Counted from the stretch's first letter, positions 35,943-49,483 are shown. The stretch: DNA of 64,000 nt from Amphibalanus amphitrite (GCF_019059575.1 NW_024881976.1:270001-334000); one strand, 5' to 3'. Numbers and translations are program-made. Notes: generated by a model from the letters alone, not told the origin.

Positions 35943-36850
35943 TTAACCCTCGCCGGCACAGGGGGGGGGGGGTGATGCAACCCCCCTAAGGTTTTTCGCG
36001 AATAACTCGCGTAAAAAGCGGCCGATCGCGACGAAACTTTCAGTACCCTCGCATTGATCAATTTTACACCTACCCTGAAAATTTCATGACCCTGACCCAA
36101 ATGACCTTTGACCTGTGACCTCTTTTCCGAGACCATGTTTGGCCGGAATCGCGATTCGGCGTATGTCGGTTCGCATTAGCCGCGCGCTTGCAAGCTTTTC
36201 GTGGTTTCAAACGTTCAAACGTGTGATTTGATGCTGCTCCCATACATAAGGGTGGGTGTCAAGGTCACCTGAAGGTCATGTCAGGTCATTGACCTTTGTT
36301 GACCTCGGGTGACCTCGGTTTACTTTTTCGAGTTTTACATGTTTCTAGGCTAGTTTTTGGAGCTGAATTCGAATTTAGCAACCATTTAAACATTTACGAA
36401 GTAGTTTTGGTGCCTTCGTAACATGTTACGTAGCTGTCAGAGGCGGTTGACACGTATTACGAATACCCGTCACAACCCCTACCGGTTGACCCGACCTGAC
36501 CTGACCCGACCTGGTCTAAATGCTTAAAGACATCATCTGTGATCAAAACTAACACGATATTCGTGATCAGCACCCCGGAAAACCACTTAGCGGCCATACT
36601 TTACGACTTTCTAACAGGTCCCGATTTTCCCCGTTTTCGGGTCATTGACCTGACCTGGAAGGTCATCCGATGACCTAGGACCTTAAAATTGGGTATCATT
36701 GGCTTCCTCTCGTGACGGGCAGCACGCTCGTTTTTTTCCGCGAAGCTCTAGCTCGATTAGGGGCCAAACGCGAGGGGGGGGGGGGTCGTATCAACCCCCC
36801 CCCCTTGTGCCGTCGAAGGACGCAAAATGGCCTGTGCCGGCGAGGGTTAA
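35943..36850. mobile_element. TTAA element, family A, nested
   Basis: TTAACCCTCGCCGGCACAGG at the left, CCTGTGCCGGCGAGGGTTAA at the right, a perfect 20-bp inverted pair. 908 bp. Contains the IR1 palindrome at 36283-36295. Confidence 0.9.
36283..36295. promoter_or_regulatory. IR1 nuclear-receptor-type palindrome
   Basis: AGGTCATTGACCT at the homologous place in the nested family A copy. Confidence 0.4.
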
Positions 36851-37724
36851 CACCCTTTCTGAGCAATTCTCTCAGATTTGACCTAACGTCAACGGTTTTG
36901 CCTGCAGGGGGCAAAAACTGCAAAAATAGCCGATTTTTTTTCGGAAACAGGTTTTCTGCAATAACTTTTGACCCAAGCCTTGTACGAGCTTACTTTTACC
37001 GGCATCTTGTTCCTCTCGTCAAGACGCATCGAATGAACTATAACTTGACCTTGGAAGGTCAACTTGAAAATTTGACCTCAGGTCAAGGTCATGACCTGAC
37101 CGGAAAGGGTCATGTTGCATATCAGTCGATCCGTATCGTCGAGCTGAACACATCTAAGGGGTTTTCATCGCTCTAACATGCCTCTATCAAAACTTATTTG
37201 CGAAAAAAACTGTTAGATAACATTCGTGACCTAAGATGACCTCAGGGCATAAACAAGGGTCACGGACACCATTTTCATGTTCTGTGTGTCTAAACCACTT
37301 GTAATTCGGTGTTTGGGAGGGTTTATAATGTCTTTCGTCCAAAAGAGGCGCATTTCAATTTTCTCCCATTGACTTATAATGGGGAGGTCGCAAAGTTGAC
37401 CTGACCTTAGGTCATCGATATCAAAATTCTGAGATATAAATTTTGTACATGCTATTGCTCTTAGCAATTGCTGAAAGTTTCAAAGCGTTCAGTCACTCGG
37501 TGTAGCTATGACAGACATTGAAACTTTTTATGAGGTGAGGTCACTTCAAGTGACCTGGTGACCTGACCTTGAATGACCTTGGTCTGAAGTTTTCACAACA
37601 TGTGTAGAATTGATGTATGATAAGGTGTACCAAAAATCCGCGCCGCCATTTTTGAGATATTCGCGAAAAACCACAAGGGGGTGTTCAAACACCCCCCCCC
37701 CCCCCCCAGCAGGGCGCGGGTTAA

Positions 37725-39526
37725 CGTATTGGGATGACTTTATGTTCAAAACACGGATGAAGATTAGCTCTTTGGGTTTTGCTATTATTGTGTTTATATC
37801 TTGCCTGAGAATGTAGGTTTTTAAGGTAAATGAGTTGTGGTAAAGTTCAACTGAAAAAGGGTGACTTTGCCACTATGCCAAATAATGTTTTTTTTTTAAC
37901 GCTAACAAATATTTCTCAAACATTTTTTCAGTTGTATGGGGAAGGGCAACCATCCTTAATTGTTTAATGGGAAAAATATAAAGCAATTCGAGGTTTTTTG
38001 CTCTTAAATGATGTACAAAAAAGAGAGATACTTTGCTTTTTATAATACATTATACTTGTTGAAAATAATTGATATCATATAGTAAATAGAAACTAAAAAA
38101 TGGTTCAGAATAGATAAATAAGCAGAAATGTGATTGTATCGGTACTCTAGGACCTTGTCGCTTTCTTCCAGCGGCATTCAGAGGAACAGAAAGAGGACGT
38201 TCTTGCAGCAACTTTCCGGCACCCTTATTATCAGCGTTTTGATCTATAAAATGGTACAGATTTCTTCAGCCAGTCATACTGGCCAACTCAGGAAATGTAG
38301 ATGATCTTGGCTGTGCTGAAAAATTGGGCCCAGCTTCATCCATTTTATAATTTTGGCAATTTTTGCTTTTCTATACTACCACTGTGCATTCCTGTGTTAA
38401 TTTTCAATATAGGTATAAGCTTTTACTTTCTAAAAACCAATTTGGAGATCAAAATGATGCTAGCTTAAAAAATTATTTTGAGTTGCTTCGAATAAGTATT
38501 TCATTTTTGCATTGATAACATGGTGGCAGTCACCCCATGTGGCCTGCGATTCACCTGGAAAAATCTCCATCAAAAATTTTAGCTAAATGAAGTGACAAAT
38601 GCCAGTTTTGTTGGATATGCTAACTAAACAGCATTGTCATGATCAACCATATCAAGTTTCAGAATAGCAGTTCGTCTGAAACATGGTTAGATAATAAAAA
38701 GTTCTGACCTCTTCAAATTTGACCATTTCAATGACTCCAATAAAATGGAGGCCAGTTAGGCATTTAGTGGTAACTTATCTCTCAGTGTTGGTTATAGAAG
38801 GCCCATCAATTATCTTTCATGCGTGCATAAAAAAGTATTACATACTTCTTAAAGTATCACTGGAGGAGATCTCCCTAAAGGCTTTTTGAGAAGCTTGGCA
38901 AAGTCACCCCGCAAGGCAAAGTCACCCCTGTTTACGGTATTTGTTATTTTTATCCGAATGGACCGACATAACAGTAAGGTTTACTAGCACAAATGCAACG
39001 AATTTGTGCTGGTGTCGGAGTTGGCATAGCATTTATCGCAGTCAGTGCCAGCTGTGTGACTAGCTCCCGGACGTTTGGCAGCGAGCCAATCGACCACTGG
39101 CGTGACCTGTCAAGGACACATTCGGTCAGCTTTTCGGCTGACTGTGGGAAAACTAGTATTCAGCGGCGGCATCGTGTAGCAGGTCAAGGTCATACGTTTC
39201 CGTTGGGCGAAGCACAGACCATCGTGACTCAACATAAGTGACCTGACCCCAACAGGAGAGATCGGCCCGGTGTGGGACGGGAAGGTCATGATAGGACAGA
39301 CAGCCCTGTCGCTCAAACGGTTTCCCCAGAGAGGGTGTGGTCCAAGGCGGATTTGTCCTCACCACCCCGCCGGTTACCTGGTGGGGTTATCAGCCAGTCT
39401 AGAAAGGGAAGCGTGTGGCGAATGCGGATGGGCTGGTCCTGAGGAAAAGCAAGGACGGCTGCCGAGCCGAATGATGATCTTCGCTTGCGGTCTTATGTAT
39501 AGAATGAGGGTAGAAAGAAAACATCC
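37725..39526. other. Gene-poor stretch, partly an old repeat
   Basis: AT-rich to about 38990. The block GGCAAAGTCACCCCTGTTTACGGTA (its first 20 bases at 38914-38933) is the inverse of a block at about 15165-15190, and GGGTGACTTTGCC recurs at 37858, so 37.8-38.9 kb is probably a repeat element. A frame of 82 codons at 38993-39241 was not recognised. Confidence 0.4.
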
Positions 39527-40722
39527 TTAACCCGCGCCCCACTGGGGTCTGTGTATAACACGCCCTATTGGGGGGGGGGGGCTATTCATAGCCCCCCCTC
39601 CTAACTCCAAAACTACTGGGCCGATCGTCAAAATTCAAACGGCATCTGATAGCCCCAAAAAACTTTTTAGCGAAACCTAATTTCATTGACTCGAGGTCAC
39701 CGATGACGTCACAGGTCAGGTCAAAGTAAAAATGATCGATATTTGGCTTGTTCACATTTTGGGCTCTGGCTGCCGTCTTACAAGTCAAATCAGGCTGAAT
39801 TTTGGTTTAAGCACTCGTGAACAGATGCTATAGATACCCCGAGGGTACCAAACTTGTACTTTGATTTTCGGGGGTCAGGGTCAGGTCATCATAGGTCACG
39901 GAAATCTTAGGTCATAAGTCGGTCACGTGACACATGTTTTATGATCCATTTAGGACAAAGATTTCGAATTCGGTGTCGCCTGTGTCATTTGAGGCCATTT
40001 TCATCTGAATATAGCTGAGGTCAGGTCACTGTCAGGTCAAAAAAGGTCAAATTTCACAGTTGAAATTTTTCAACAAAAAACATGTCTATCGGATTCAGTT
40101 TGAGCTCAGAAACACGATGGTGCTATTTAAATTGGTGTACGATGTCAAATTCGTACAGAAAACTGATTTGAAAAAAAAATAAAATTGTGAAATTTTTGCT
40201 ATAATGAGCATAACTTACCATTTTGGAAGATATCTGGCTAAAACTTGCTTAAGTAAGTCATAAGCATGTGTTCTGTCATATATATTCCGTTTTTTTTCGA
40301 AAAGTCAAAAAGTTTTTGAATAATATAAAAATAAAAATTTTGAATTTTAATATATATAATTTTCAAACTTCAAAATTTTGAAAATTCGAGATAGTAGTTT
40401 GATAGCGCAGTCCATTCTGAGTCCTCTCATGCAAAGAAATTGGATCTAGCTCAAAAACTGAGCTCTTGAGAGCGATTCCCGTGGTTCAATGTTTTGCGTC
40501 GAAATCGGCCGAACATGACGTCACTCTTACGTCATTTCCGGCCGACCTATGATAGATACGAAGTTCAAATTTTGACACAAGGTGTCAAATTGATGCAGCC
40601 GAAGTTACTGAAAGTTTGGCGGCGATACGTCAAGCCGTTTAGAAGTTAGTGCAGAAAAACGGGAGGGAGCTATGAATAGCCCCCCCCCAAAGGCCCCCCC
40701 CCCCCAAAGGGGCGCGGGTTAA
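39527..40722. mobile_element. TTAA element, family C
   Basis: TTAACCCGCGCCCCACTGGG at the left, GGGGCGCGGGTTAA at the right. The snapbacks GGGCTATTCATAGCCC (left) and GCTATGAATAGCCC (right) match each other. 1196 bp, no transposase. Confidence 0.87.
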
Positions 40723-41784
40723 TGTTTTGAAATGGATGGCCACTATTTACATAGCCACTGCCACTGTCAAGCTAATTGTTGAACCCTTCGCCGTAGAAAC
40801 AGTATCACTTGGAACTGTGATGAACTGTGCAATTCAGAAACTTTTTAGAAATCATCGAAAAGATAAACTGATTGTTATCTTACTTGATAAATTTCAAGTT
40901 GTCTGTGTGTCCGTCAGCCGTATGTGTCTTCTTGCGCCGGCACGGCGCCGCGTAGCGACGTGAAATTTGGTGACCACAAACTTTGGGTGGGGCGGACCAT
41001 CGTATCAAAAGATGGGCGCAATCGGACCAGGGGTTCGGCGTCAGCGCGTGCATCTCTGCCCCGGGCTGGCCGAGGCCAGCGCCGAGCAGAGAGCACGTGC
41101 TTTAGGCTCAGTTGTTCGCTTAAAAAACTGAGTGAAAACGATGAGAGCCAGCTCGGGAGATCATTAAACTTTGAACTCTGTGGATATTAAGAATACAGGT
41201 TTGTGATTAGGATCAGGTATAGGCGCAGGTACAGGTATTCGGTACAGGTTTTACCGGTAAATAAAATAAATTTATTATCAAGCGAGCGAAGCGAGCAAAG
41301 TGCGAGCGAAGCGAGCAAACTTTCGGATCTGCAGCGCTCCTCGAAAAGCGCATATACCTACATGCCTACCATACAGCTAAATGAAGTAAGTAAACAAACT
41401 TAACCCTACTGGCATGAGCATACATGATACAAGTTTTAACGGCCAAACTAATAATCCCCTCAAACATATATCTCGAATCTGTACAGTTATCGCGTAAACC
41501 TGTATTCTAGGCCGGCCGGCCGTGGTCACGCTTTTGCGAGGCTTATATCTCACAGGGCCTATTTTAACATGTTAACTGGGGGGGCAAATGCCCCCGCACT
41601 CAACAGAATTGCCCCCCCCAGTCGTCGAGATGTGCCCACTATAAAAATGGGCATAAAGGATTACACGGTGACAAACATACAACTGTGACTTGTTTTGCAA
41701 TGGATGTCAAATGAGTCAGTCTGCAAGTAATGACCAGTGGTGGATCCAATGGTGTGTCATATGGGTTATGACCCCCGCCCCCTT

Positions 41785-42412
41785 TGGCCCGGGGACACCA
41801 CAGGCCTGCCTGAGGCACCGCCGGCCTGTCAGGGGCACCACAGACCTGTTGGGAGCACCATCGACCTAGGAAGAGCACCATAGGTCTGCCAGGGGCACCA
41901 CAGACCTGCCAGAGGCCCCACCGGCCTCGCAGGGGCGCCACCTTGGGCCTGTCAGGGATACCACCACAGGCCCGCCAGGGGCACCACAGGCCTGCCAGAG
42001 GCACCACAGGCCTAGCAAGGGCACCACGGACCTGTCAGCGACACCACGGGCCTGTCGGGGGCACCTCAAGCTTGTCAGGGCCAAGGGACACCACAGGCCT
42101 GTCAGGGGAACCAGAGGCCTAGCAGGGACACCACATGCCTGGCAGGGGCACCACCGGCCTCGCAGGGACATCTTGGGCCTGTAAGTGGCACCACGTGCCT
42201 GTCGGGGACACTCCAGGCTTGTCAGGAGCACCACAGTCCTCTCAGGGCCCAGGGGCACCAGCGGCCTAGCAGAGGCACCACCGGCCTAGCAGGGACACCA
42301 ACGGCCTCGCAAGGGCATCATGGGCCTGTCAGGGGCACCACGGGCCTGTCGTTGGAACTTCAGGCTTGTCAGGGGCACCCACAGTTCTTTCAGATGCACC
42401 GGCGGCCTAGCA
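41785..42412. repeat. About 21-bp minisatellite GGGCACCACAGGCCTG
   Basis: About 30 imperfect copies of GGCACCACAGGCCTGTCAGG. It truncates the left end of the family A host element that follows. Confidence 0.85.
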
Positions 42413-42965
42413 CCATGGCACCATGTTTGGCCGGGATTGCGATTCGGCGCATGTCGCCTCGCATTAGCCGCTCGTTTGCAGTCTTTTCGTGGTTTCAAAC
42501 GTTCAAACATGGGATATGATGTTGCTCCCATGCATTAGGGTGGGTGTCAAGGTCACCGAAAGGTCAGGTCAGATCATTTACCTTTGATGACCTCGGTTCA
42601 CATTTTCGAGTTCTATAAGATTCTAGGCTAGTTTTTGGAGCTAAATTCGAATTTAGCAACCATTTGACCGTTTGCGAAGTAGTTTTGGTGCCTTCGTAAC
42701 ATGTTACGAGGCTGTCAGAGGCGGTTGCCACCTACTACGAACACCCGGCAAAACCCTTACTGGTTGACCTGACCTGACCTGACCCGACCTGGCCTAAATG
42801 CATGAAGACATCATCTATAATCATAACTAACATGATATTCGTGATCATCACCCCGAAAAAACATAGCAGCCACCCTTTACATACGATGCTCTAACAGGTC
42901 TCGATTTTCCCGACTTTTGGGTCATTGACCTGACCTGGAAGGTCAAGTGATGACGACCTAGGACC

Positions 42966-43853
42966 TTAACCCTCGCATGTGTAGGGGCTGGGTCGGATGG
43001 ACCCCCCCCCATGGTTTTTCGCGAATAACTCGCGTAAAAAGCGGCCGATCGCAACGAAACTTTCAGTACCCTCGCATTGATCAATTTTACACCTACCCTG
43101 AAAATTTCATGACCATGACCCAAATGACCTTTGACCTGTGACCTCTTTTCCGAGACCATGTTTGGCCGGATTCGCGATTTCGCGTATGTCGGCTCGCACT
43201 AGCCGCGTGTTTGCAAGCTTTTCGTGGTTTCAAACGTTCAAACATGTGATTTGATGTTACTCCCGTGTGTGTCAAGGTCACCTGAAGGTCAGGTCAGGTC
43301 ATTGACCTTTGGTGACCTCGGGTGACCTCGGGTCACTTTTTCGAGTCTTACATGTTTCTAGGCTAGTTTTTGGAGCTGAATTCGAATTTAGCAACCATTT
43401 GAACATTTACGAAGTAGTTTTGGTGACTTCGTAACATGTTACGAAGCTGTCAGAGGCGGTTGACACGTACTACGAATACCCGTCACGACGCCTACTGGTT
43501 GACCTGACCTGACCTGACCCGACCTGGTCTAAATGCTTCAAGACATCATCTGTGATCAAAACTAACACGATATTCGTGATCAGCACCCCGAAAAACCCTT
43601 TAGCAGCCACACTTTACGACTTTCTAACAGGTCCCGATTTTCCCGACTTTGGGTCATTGACCTGACCTGGAAGGTCAACCAATGACCTAGGACCTTAAAA
43701 TTGGGTACCATCGGCTTCCTCTCGTCACGGGCAACACGCTCGTTTTTTCCGCGAAGCTCTAGCTCGATCAGGGGCCAAACGGCAAGGGGGGGTCCAACCG
43801 ACCCCCCCCTACACATTAGAAGCTGGCAAACGCCGCACACATGCGAGGGTTAA
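42966..43853. mobile_element. TTAA element, family A, first of two at one site
   Basis: TTAACCCTCGCATGTGTAGG at the left, CACATGCGAGGGTTAA at the right. 888 bp. IR1 palindrome at 43296-43308. Confidence 0.87.
43296..43308. promoter_or_regulatory. IR1 nuclear-receptor-type palindrome
   Basis: AGGTCATTGACCT at the homologous place in another family A copy. Confidence 0.4.
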
Positions 43854-44755
43854 CACTCGCCGGCACAGGCCATTTTGCGTCCTTCGACGGCACAAGAGGG
43901 GTTGGTACGACCCCCCTCGCGTTTGGCCCCTGATCGAGCTAGAGCTTCGCGGAAAAAAAAAACGAGCGTGCTGCCCGTCACGAGAGGAAGCCGATGATAT
44001 CCAATTTTAATGTCCTAGGTCATCGGGTGACCTTCCAGGTCAGGTCAATGACCCGAAAATCGGGAAAATCGGGACCTGTTAGAACGTCGTAAAGTGTGGC
44101 TGCTATGGGGTTTTTCGGGGTGCTGATCCGAATGATATCATGTGAGTTTTGATCACAGATGATGTCTTCATGCATTTAGTCCAGGTCGGGTCAGGTCAGG
44201 TCAGGTCAACCAGTAGGGGTCCTGCCGGGTATTCCTAGTAGGTGTCAACCGCCTCTGACAGCTTCGTAACATGTTACAAAGGCACTAAAACTAGGCTTCG
44301 TAAATGTTCATCGGGTTGCTAAATTCGAATTCAGCTCCAAAAACTGGCCTAGAAACATGTAAAACTCGAAAAAGTGAACCGAGGTCATCAAAGGTCACTG
44401 ACCTGACCTGACCTTCAGGTGACCTTGACATCCACCCTAATGCATGGGAGCAACATCAAATCACATGTTTGAACGTTTGAAAGCACGAAAAGCTTGCAAA
44501 AGCGCGGCTAATGCGAGTCGACATACGCCGAATCGTGATTCCGGCCAAACATGGTCTCGGAAAGTAGGTCACAGGTCAAAGGTCATTTGGGTCAGGGTCA
44601 TGAAATTTTCAGGGTAGGTGTAAAATTGATAAATGCGAGGGTACTGAAAGTTTCGTTGCAATCGGCAGCTTTTTACGCGAGTTATTCGCGAAAAAAACCT
44701 TAGGGGGGTTGCATCAACCCCCCCCCCTGTGTCGGCGAGGGTCGGCGAGGGTTAA
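43850..44755. mobile_element. TTAA element, family A, second at the same site, reverse direction
   Basis: TTAACACTCGCCGGCACAGG at the left, GTCGGCGAGGGTTAA at the right. It shares TTAA 43850-43853 with the preceding element. IR1 palindrome at 44392-44404. Confidence 0.85.
44392..44404. promoter_or_regulatory. IR1 nuclear-receptor-type palindrome
   Basis: AGGTCACTGACCT, family A copy in reverse direction; only the spacer-side base differs. Confidence 0.4.
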
Positions 44756-44979
44756 AATTGGGTATCATCGGCTTCCTTTCATCACGGGCAACACGGTCGT
44801 TTTTTCCACGAAGCTCTAGCTCGAGCAGGGTCGAAACGGCAAGGGGAAGGTCCAACGGACCCCCCCCCCCCCATATACGTTCGCAGCTGGAAAATACCAA
44901 TACGGGCGAGGGTTTCTGGATTATTAGAGACAATTTTCCAGGCTGCCCCCCCAGTCAAATTCCCTTAAAATAGGCTCTG

Positions 44980-46850
44980 ATATCTCAGCAACCACTTGAC
45001 CGATTTACATGCGGTAATTTTTGTAGGGTAGCTTCATTCTTTCTACCAAGCATTAGACTATTCCCGATGTACGTGGGTGACCACTTATGCACGTGCCACG
45101 TGCAAAACGAAGAGGTGTTGGTTTTGCAGCAATTGCAATATCTCGGTAACTACTGGGCCGATTGCGATGAAAGTATAGGTAACCGCCAGCACCGTCATTG
45201 CGGTACAGTATGCAATCAGGCGTTTGATGGTTCTGCCATCTAGCGCGAAACAGGAAGGGTGGGGTGGCCACGCAATGGATAGTAGCCGGTTCACGACGGC
45301 CATCTGGTACAGGTGCAGGTTTTGTGCGATTAGGTTCAGTGTGTTTCTTAGTAGCTATCAGCTAGGGTTACATTAATTGCTTATAGCTATTCCTGCCTTT
45401 TCATAGTATCAGACATTATTATCGATCAACCCTATTACTGGTGGGGGGGGGGGGCATCGGCCCCCACCTGCAGTATTTTTGCTGTCGATGGAAAATAGCC
45501 TTAGGGGTTCTAAATTTGGCGACTTTTCCTTAGCTAGAGGCGTATCCAGGATCAGTTTCTAGGGGGTAAATCTGGTCACACTTAAAACAAAAATAATTTC
45601 AAAACAAACGTGTCCATCTGTATGTTTGCATATGTCCTAGAGACAGTATTGCGGTACAGTGTGCATTCAGGCGGTGATACGGCAGACGCGGCACTGCGGC
45701 ACAGCGTCCATTCAGGCGCTTGACGCTCCTGCCATCTAGCGAGTAAAAAGGAATGTTTGGGCGGCTATGCGAGCCGCACTTATTGGATAGGTACGCGCAC
45801 TCGATTACCTACCTGGAAATCTTCAAGAGAACAACATTTCACCATTTAAAGCATTAATAATATCCATGATATTGAACAAACGAATGTGATAGAATACAAT
45901 TAGAGTAGTTTACGTTTACAGTGTTCATGTTAAGAACGTAGGTATGTTATGTTACGACTTACTGGTGGTTATAGGAATGCACTAGAGTAAGGTGGGAATA
46001 GAGCCTATGAGTAGGGTATGGGTAGGGTGTAGGTAGGGTATAGGTAGGGTAGGACATGTATATGGGTAGAATAGCGCTTTTTGCGGCGTTCCCGATTGGC
46101 GGCGGGCGGGCGGGCGATGCGGGCGATTTTCATTTTTTGTGGCGTTTGCGGTTGGCGGCGGCCGGGCGGGCGCACGATGCGGGCGGTTTTCATTTTTCGA
46201 GGCGTTTGCGGGTGGCGGCGGTCGGGCGGGCGGTTTTCATTTTTTGCGGCGTTTGTGGTTGGCGGCGGGCGGGCGTGCGATGCGGGCGGTTTTTATTTTT
46301 GCGGCCTTTGTGGTTGGCGGTGGGCGGGCGTGCGATGCGGGCGGTTTTTATTTTTTTTGCGGCGTTTTCGGTTGGCGGCGGGCGGGCGCGCGATGCGGGC
46401 GGTTTTTATTTTTTGCAGCGTTTGCGGTTGGTGGCGGGCAGGCGGGCGCATGATGCGGGCGGTTTTCATTTTTTTTCGAGGTGTTTGCGGTTGGAGGCGG
46501 GCGGGCGGGCGGTTGTCATTTTTTTGCGGCGTTTGTAATTGGCGGCGGGCGGGCGTGCGATGCGGGCGGTTTTTAATTTTTGCGGCGTTTGTGGTTGGCG
46601 GCGGGCCGGCGTGCGATGCGGGCGGTTTTTATTTTTTGCGGCGTTTGCGGTTGGCGGCGGGCGGGCGCGCGATGCGGGCGGTTTTCATTTTTTGCGGCGT
46701 TTGCGGTGTTGTTTGCGGTTGGAGGCGGTCGTTTTTATTTTGCGGCGTTTGCTGTTGGCGGTGGGCGGGCGTGTTTTTTTTTAATAATTCAATGTCCAAA
46801 CCTTTTGATTCGTAGTGCTCCTCGAAAAGCCACCCCTACCTACTATACAA
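44980..46850 (+). repeat. Recent segmental duplicate, left copy (partner 49484-51354)
   Basis: The two 1.87-kb segments stay in register at an offset of 4504 bp over most of their length and are nearly identical, including the GC minisatellite. Confidence 0.88.
46078..46775. repeat. GC-rich minisatellite, block 2
   Basis: The same approximately 58-bp unit as at 26090-27150. Open frames here are artefacts. Confidence 0.92.
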
Positions 46851-48050
46851 TTAACCTTCGCCCCAGTGGGGGGGGGGGCATATGTTACCACCCTGTCGCG
46901 TTTTTTGCGTGTAAATAAAAAACTGCGGCGCGTAGCGCCGCGCCACTTGGGGTAGCTTTTGGTACATCAATTTTGGACAATGTGTGAAATTTTTGACCCC
47001 AGGTCATGTCAGGTCAGGTCACCAGGTCAAGTTAACTGACCAAGCCTAAAAAGAAGTTTGCAATCATGTCCAGCCTGCAGTGTTTGTCAGAAAGGTTTTA
47101 AACTTGGTGGATTGCATGCTGTTATGGGCGCCTACAATTTGTATATCTCGGATTTTTTATATCCGTGACCTAAGGTCAGGTCAGTGGCGTGACCTTTCCA
47201 TTACCTACAAGTCAATGGAAAAAAATGAAAATGCCTCTAAATCCGTGTGTACGCATCGGAACAGTCCAAATATTTCAGAATCACAATGATTTAGTCCACT
47301 CGTGATGACCAAGGTGTCATTTTTGCTGATAGCCTCTAGACAGGTCATCCGAGGTCACTTGAGGCTACAAACAGTTTTTTGCCAATAACTCGCGATTGGA
47401 AAGAGATAGAACGCTGGGGATGGTCTCATTGTGTTTGTCTTGTTGAGACGCATCGACTGATATGCAACATGACCTTTTCCGGTAAGGTCATGACCTTGAC
47501 CTGAGGTCAAATTTTCAGGTTGACCTTTCAAGGTCAAATTATAGTTCATTCGACGCGTCTCGGCGAGGGGAACACGATTCTGGCAATAGAAATGTCGTGG
47601 CTTTTTGTAGTCGAAAGTTATTGCCGAAAAACACTTTTCGAAAAAACAGCTATTTTTGGAGTTTTTGCCCTCTGCAGGCTAAACCGTTGACCTGAGGTCA
47701 ATATTGATAATGACCGTTTCAAAAGAAGAGTTCAAAAGCTATCGTTTGCTCTTCCATACGTTTTTCTAGCTACCATAGTTCCTGAGATAGCGGCATGTTT
47801 TCTGAAAAATATAATGACAATTGGCAAATTTTGACCTTTGATGACCTCTGGTGACCCCAATATTGCTCTAAGGTGAAAAATGATCGAAATACTTTCAAAC
47901 GTACGCATTGAGAGCTATCGACTGCTTTTTACCGCGTCTTCCTAGCCCTCTTTGTTTTTGAGTTAGAGGTGGGTGGTAACATATGCCCCCCCCCCCCCCC
48001 CACCTCACTAGGGCGAAGTTGGCTGAGACCGCCACTGGGGCGCGGGTTAA
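46851..48050. mobile_element. TTAA element, family C, 1200 bp
   Basis: TTAACCTTCGCCCCAGTGGG at the left, CCACTGGGGCGCGGGTTAA at the right. The empty site ACAATTAAGAGAAGTAGC is present in the duplicate segment near 51350-51366. Confidence 0.9.
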
Positions 48051-49483
48051 GAGAAGTAGCTACCAAACACAACCCTACTTATATAAACATACAAGTTTTG
48101 AGAACCAAACTAATGGCCCCATCAACAATATCTATCCAAACGAACAGTTATCGCGTAAACCTGTATTCTAGTCTTACTTAATAATCTTACTTAATAAATT
48201 ATAAGTTGTCTGCGTGTCCGTCAGCCTTATGTGTCTTCTTGCGCCGGCACGGCGCCGCGTATCGACGTGAAATTTGGTGACCACAAAATTTGGGTGGGGC
48301 GGACCATCGTATCAAAAGATGGGCGCAATCGGACCACGGGTGCGGCGTCAGCGCGTGCATCTCTGCCCCAGGCTGGGCGCGGCCGGCGCCGAGCAGAGAG
48401 CACGTGCTTTAGGCTCAGTTGTTCGCTTAAAAAACTGAGTGAAAACGATGAGAGCCAGCTTGGGAAGTCAACTCTGTGGATATAAAGAATACAGGTTTTC
48501 AATTAGGATCAGGTATAGGCGCAGGTACAGGTATTTGGTACAGGTTTCACCGGTAAATAAAATAAATTCATTACCGAGCGAGCGAAGCGAGCAAAGTGCA
48601 AGCGAAGCGAGCAAAGTGCGAGCGAAGCGAGCAAACTTTCGGATCTGCAGCGCTCCTCGAAAAGCGCATATACCTACCTACATGCCTACCATACAGCTAA
48701 ATGAAGTAAGTAAACAAACTTAACCCTACTGGCATGAACATACAAGTTTTAACGGCCAAACTAATAATCCCCTCAAACATATATCTCGAATCTGTACAGT
48801 TATCGCGTAAACCAGTATTCTAGTCTTACTTAATAAATTATAAGTTGTTTGTGTGTGTGTCAGCCGTATGTGTCTTCTTGCGCCGGAACGGCGCCGCGTA
48901 GCGACGTGAAATTTGGTGACCACAAACTTTGGGTGGGGCGGACCATCGTATCAAAAGAAGGGCGCAATCGGACCAGGGGTGCGGCGTCAGCGCGTGAATC
49001 TCTGCCCCAGGTTGGCCGAGGCCGGCACCGAGCAGAGAGCACGTGCTTTAGGCTCAGTTGTTCGCTTAAAAAACTGAGTGGAAACGATGAGAGCCAGCTC
49101 GGGAGATCATTAAACTTTGAACTCTGTGGATATTAAGAATACAGGTTTGCGATTAGGATCAGGTATAGGCGCAGGTACAGGTATTCGGTACAGGTTTTAC
49201 CGGTAAATAAAATAAATTTATTATCAAGCGAGCGAAGCGAGCAAAGTGCGAGCGAAGCGAGCAAACTTTCGGATCTGCAGCGCTCCTCGAAAAGCGCATA
49301 TACCTACATGCCTACCATACAGCTAAATGAAGTAAGTAAACAAACTTAACCCTACTGGCATGAACATACAAGTTTTAACGGCCAAACTAATAATCCCCTC
49401 AAACATATATCTCGAATCTGTACAGTTATCGCGTAAACCTTTATTCTAGGCCGGCCGGCCGTGGTCACGCTTTTGCGAGGCTT

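Larger units (their letters stand above)
35633..37724. mobile_element. TTAA element, family C, with nested family A element
   Basis: TTAACCCGCGCCCGGCTGGG at the left, CAGCAGGGCGCGGGTTAA at the right. It carries GGGTGTTTGAAAACCC and GTGTTCAAACACCC snapbacks near the ends. 2092 bp including the insert at 35943-36850. Confidence 0.87.
42416..44912. mobile_element. Family A host element, left-truncated, split at its internal TTAA
   Basis: 42416-42969 and 44752-44912 together restore the family text GACCTAGGACCTTAAAATTG. Its right end GGGCGAGGG is present, but the flanking TTAA has been lost. Confidence 0.75.
41553..44979. mobile_element. hAT-type element with nested TTAA elements
   Basis: The ends CAGGGCCTATTTTAA and TTAAAATAGGCTCTG are flanked by the exact 8-bp direct repeat ATATCTCA (41545-41552 and 44980-44987). 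Other units keep the empty site, for example near 49483-49500. The CAGNG ends and 8-bp duplication fit hAT. No transposase remains. Confidence 0.85.

Noticed and set aside
38993..39241. 82-codon frame with a hydrophobic start resembling a signal peptide
   Set aside because: No family match, no splice or start context, and repeat-derived AGGTCAAGGTCA text inside; kept only as a note.
41639..42258. Minus-strand frames rich in WCP/CQACG repeats
   Set aside because: Translation of the 21-bp GGCACCACAGGCCTG minisatellite.
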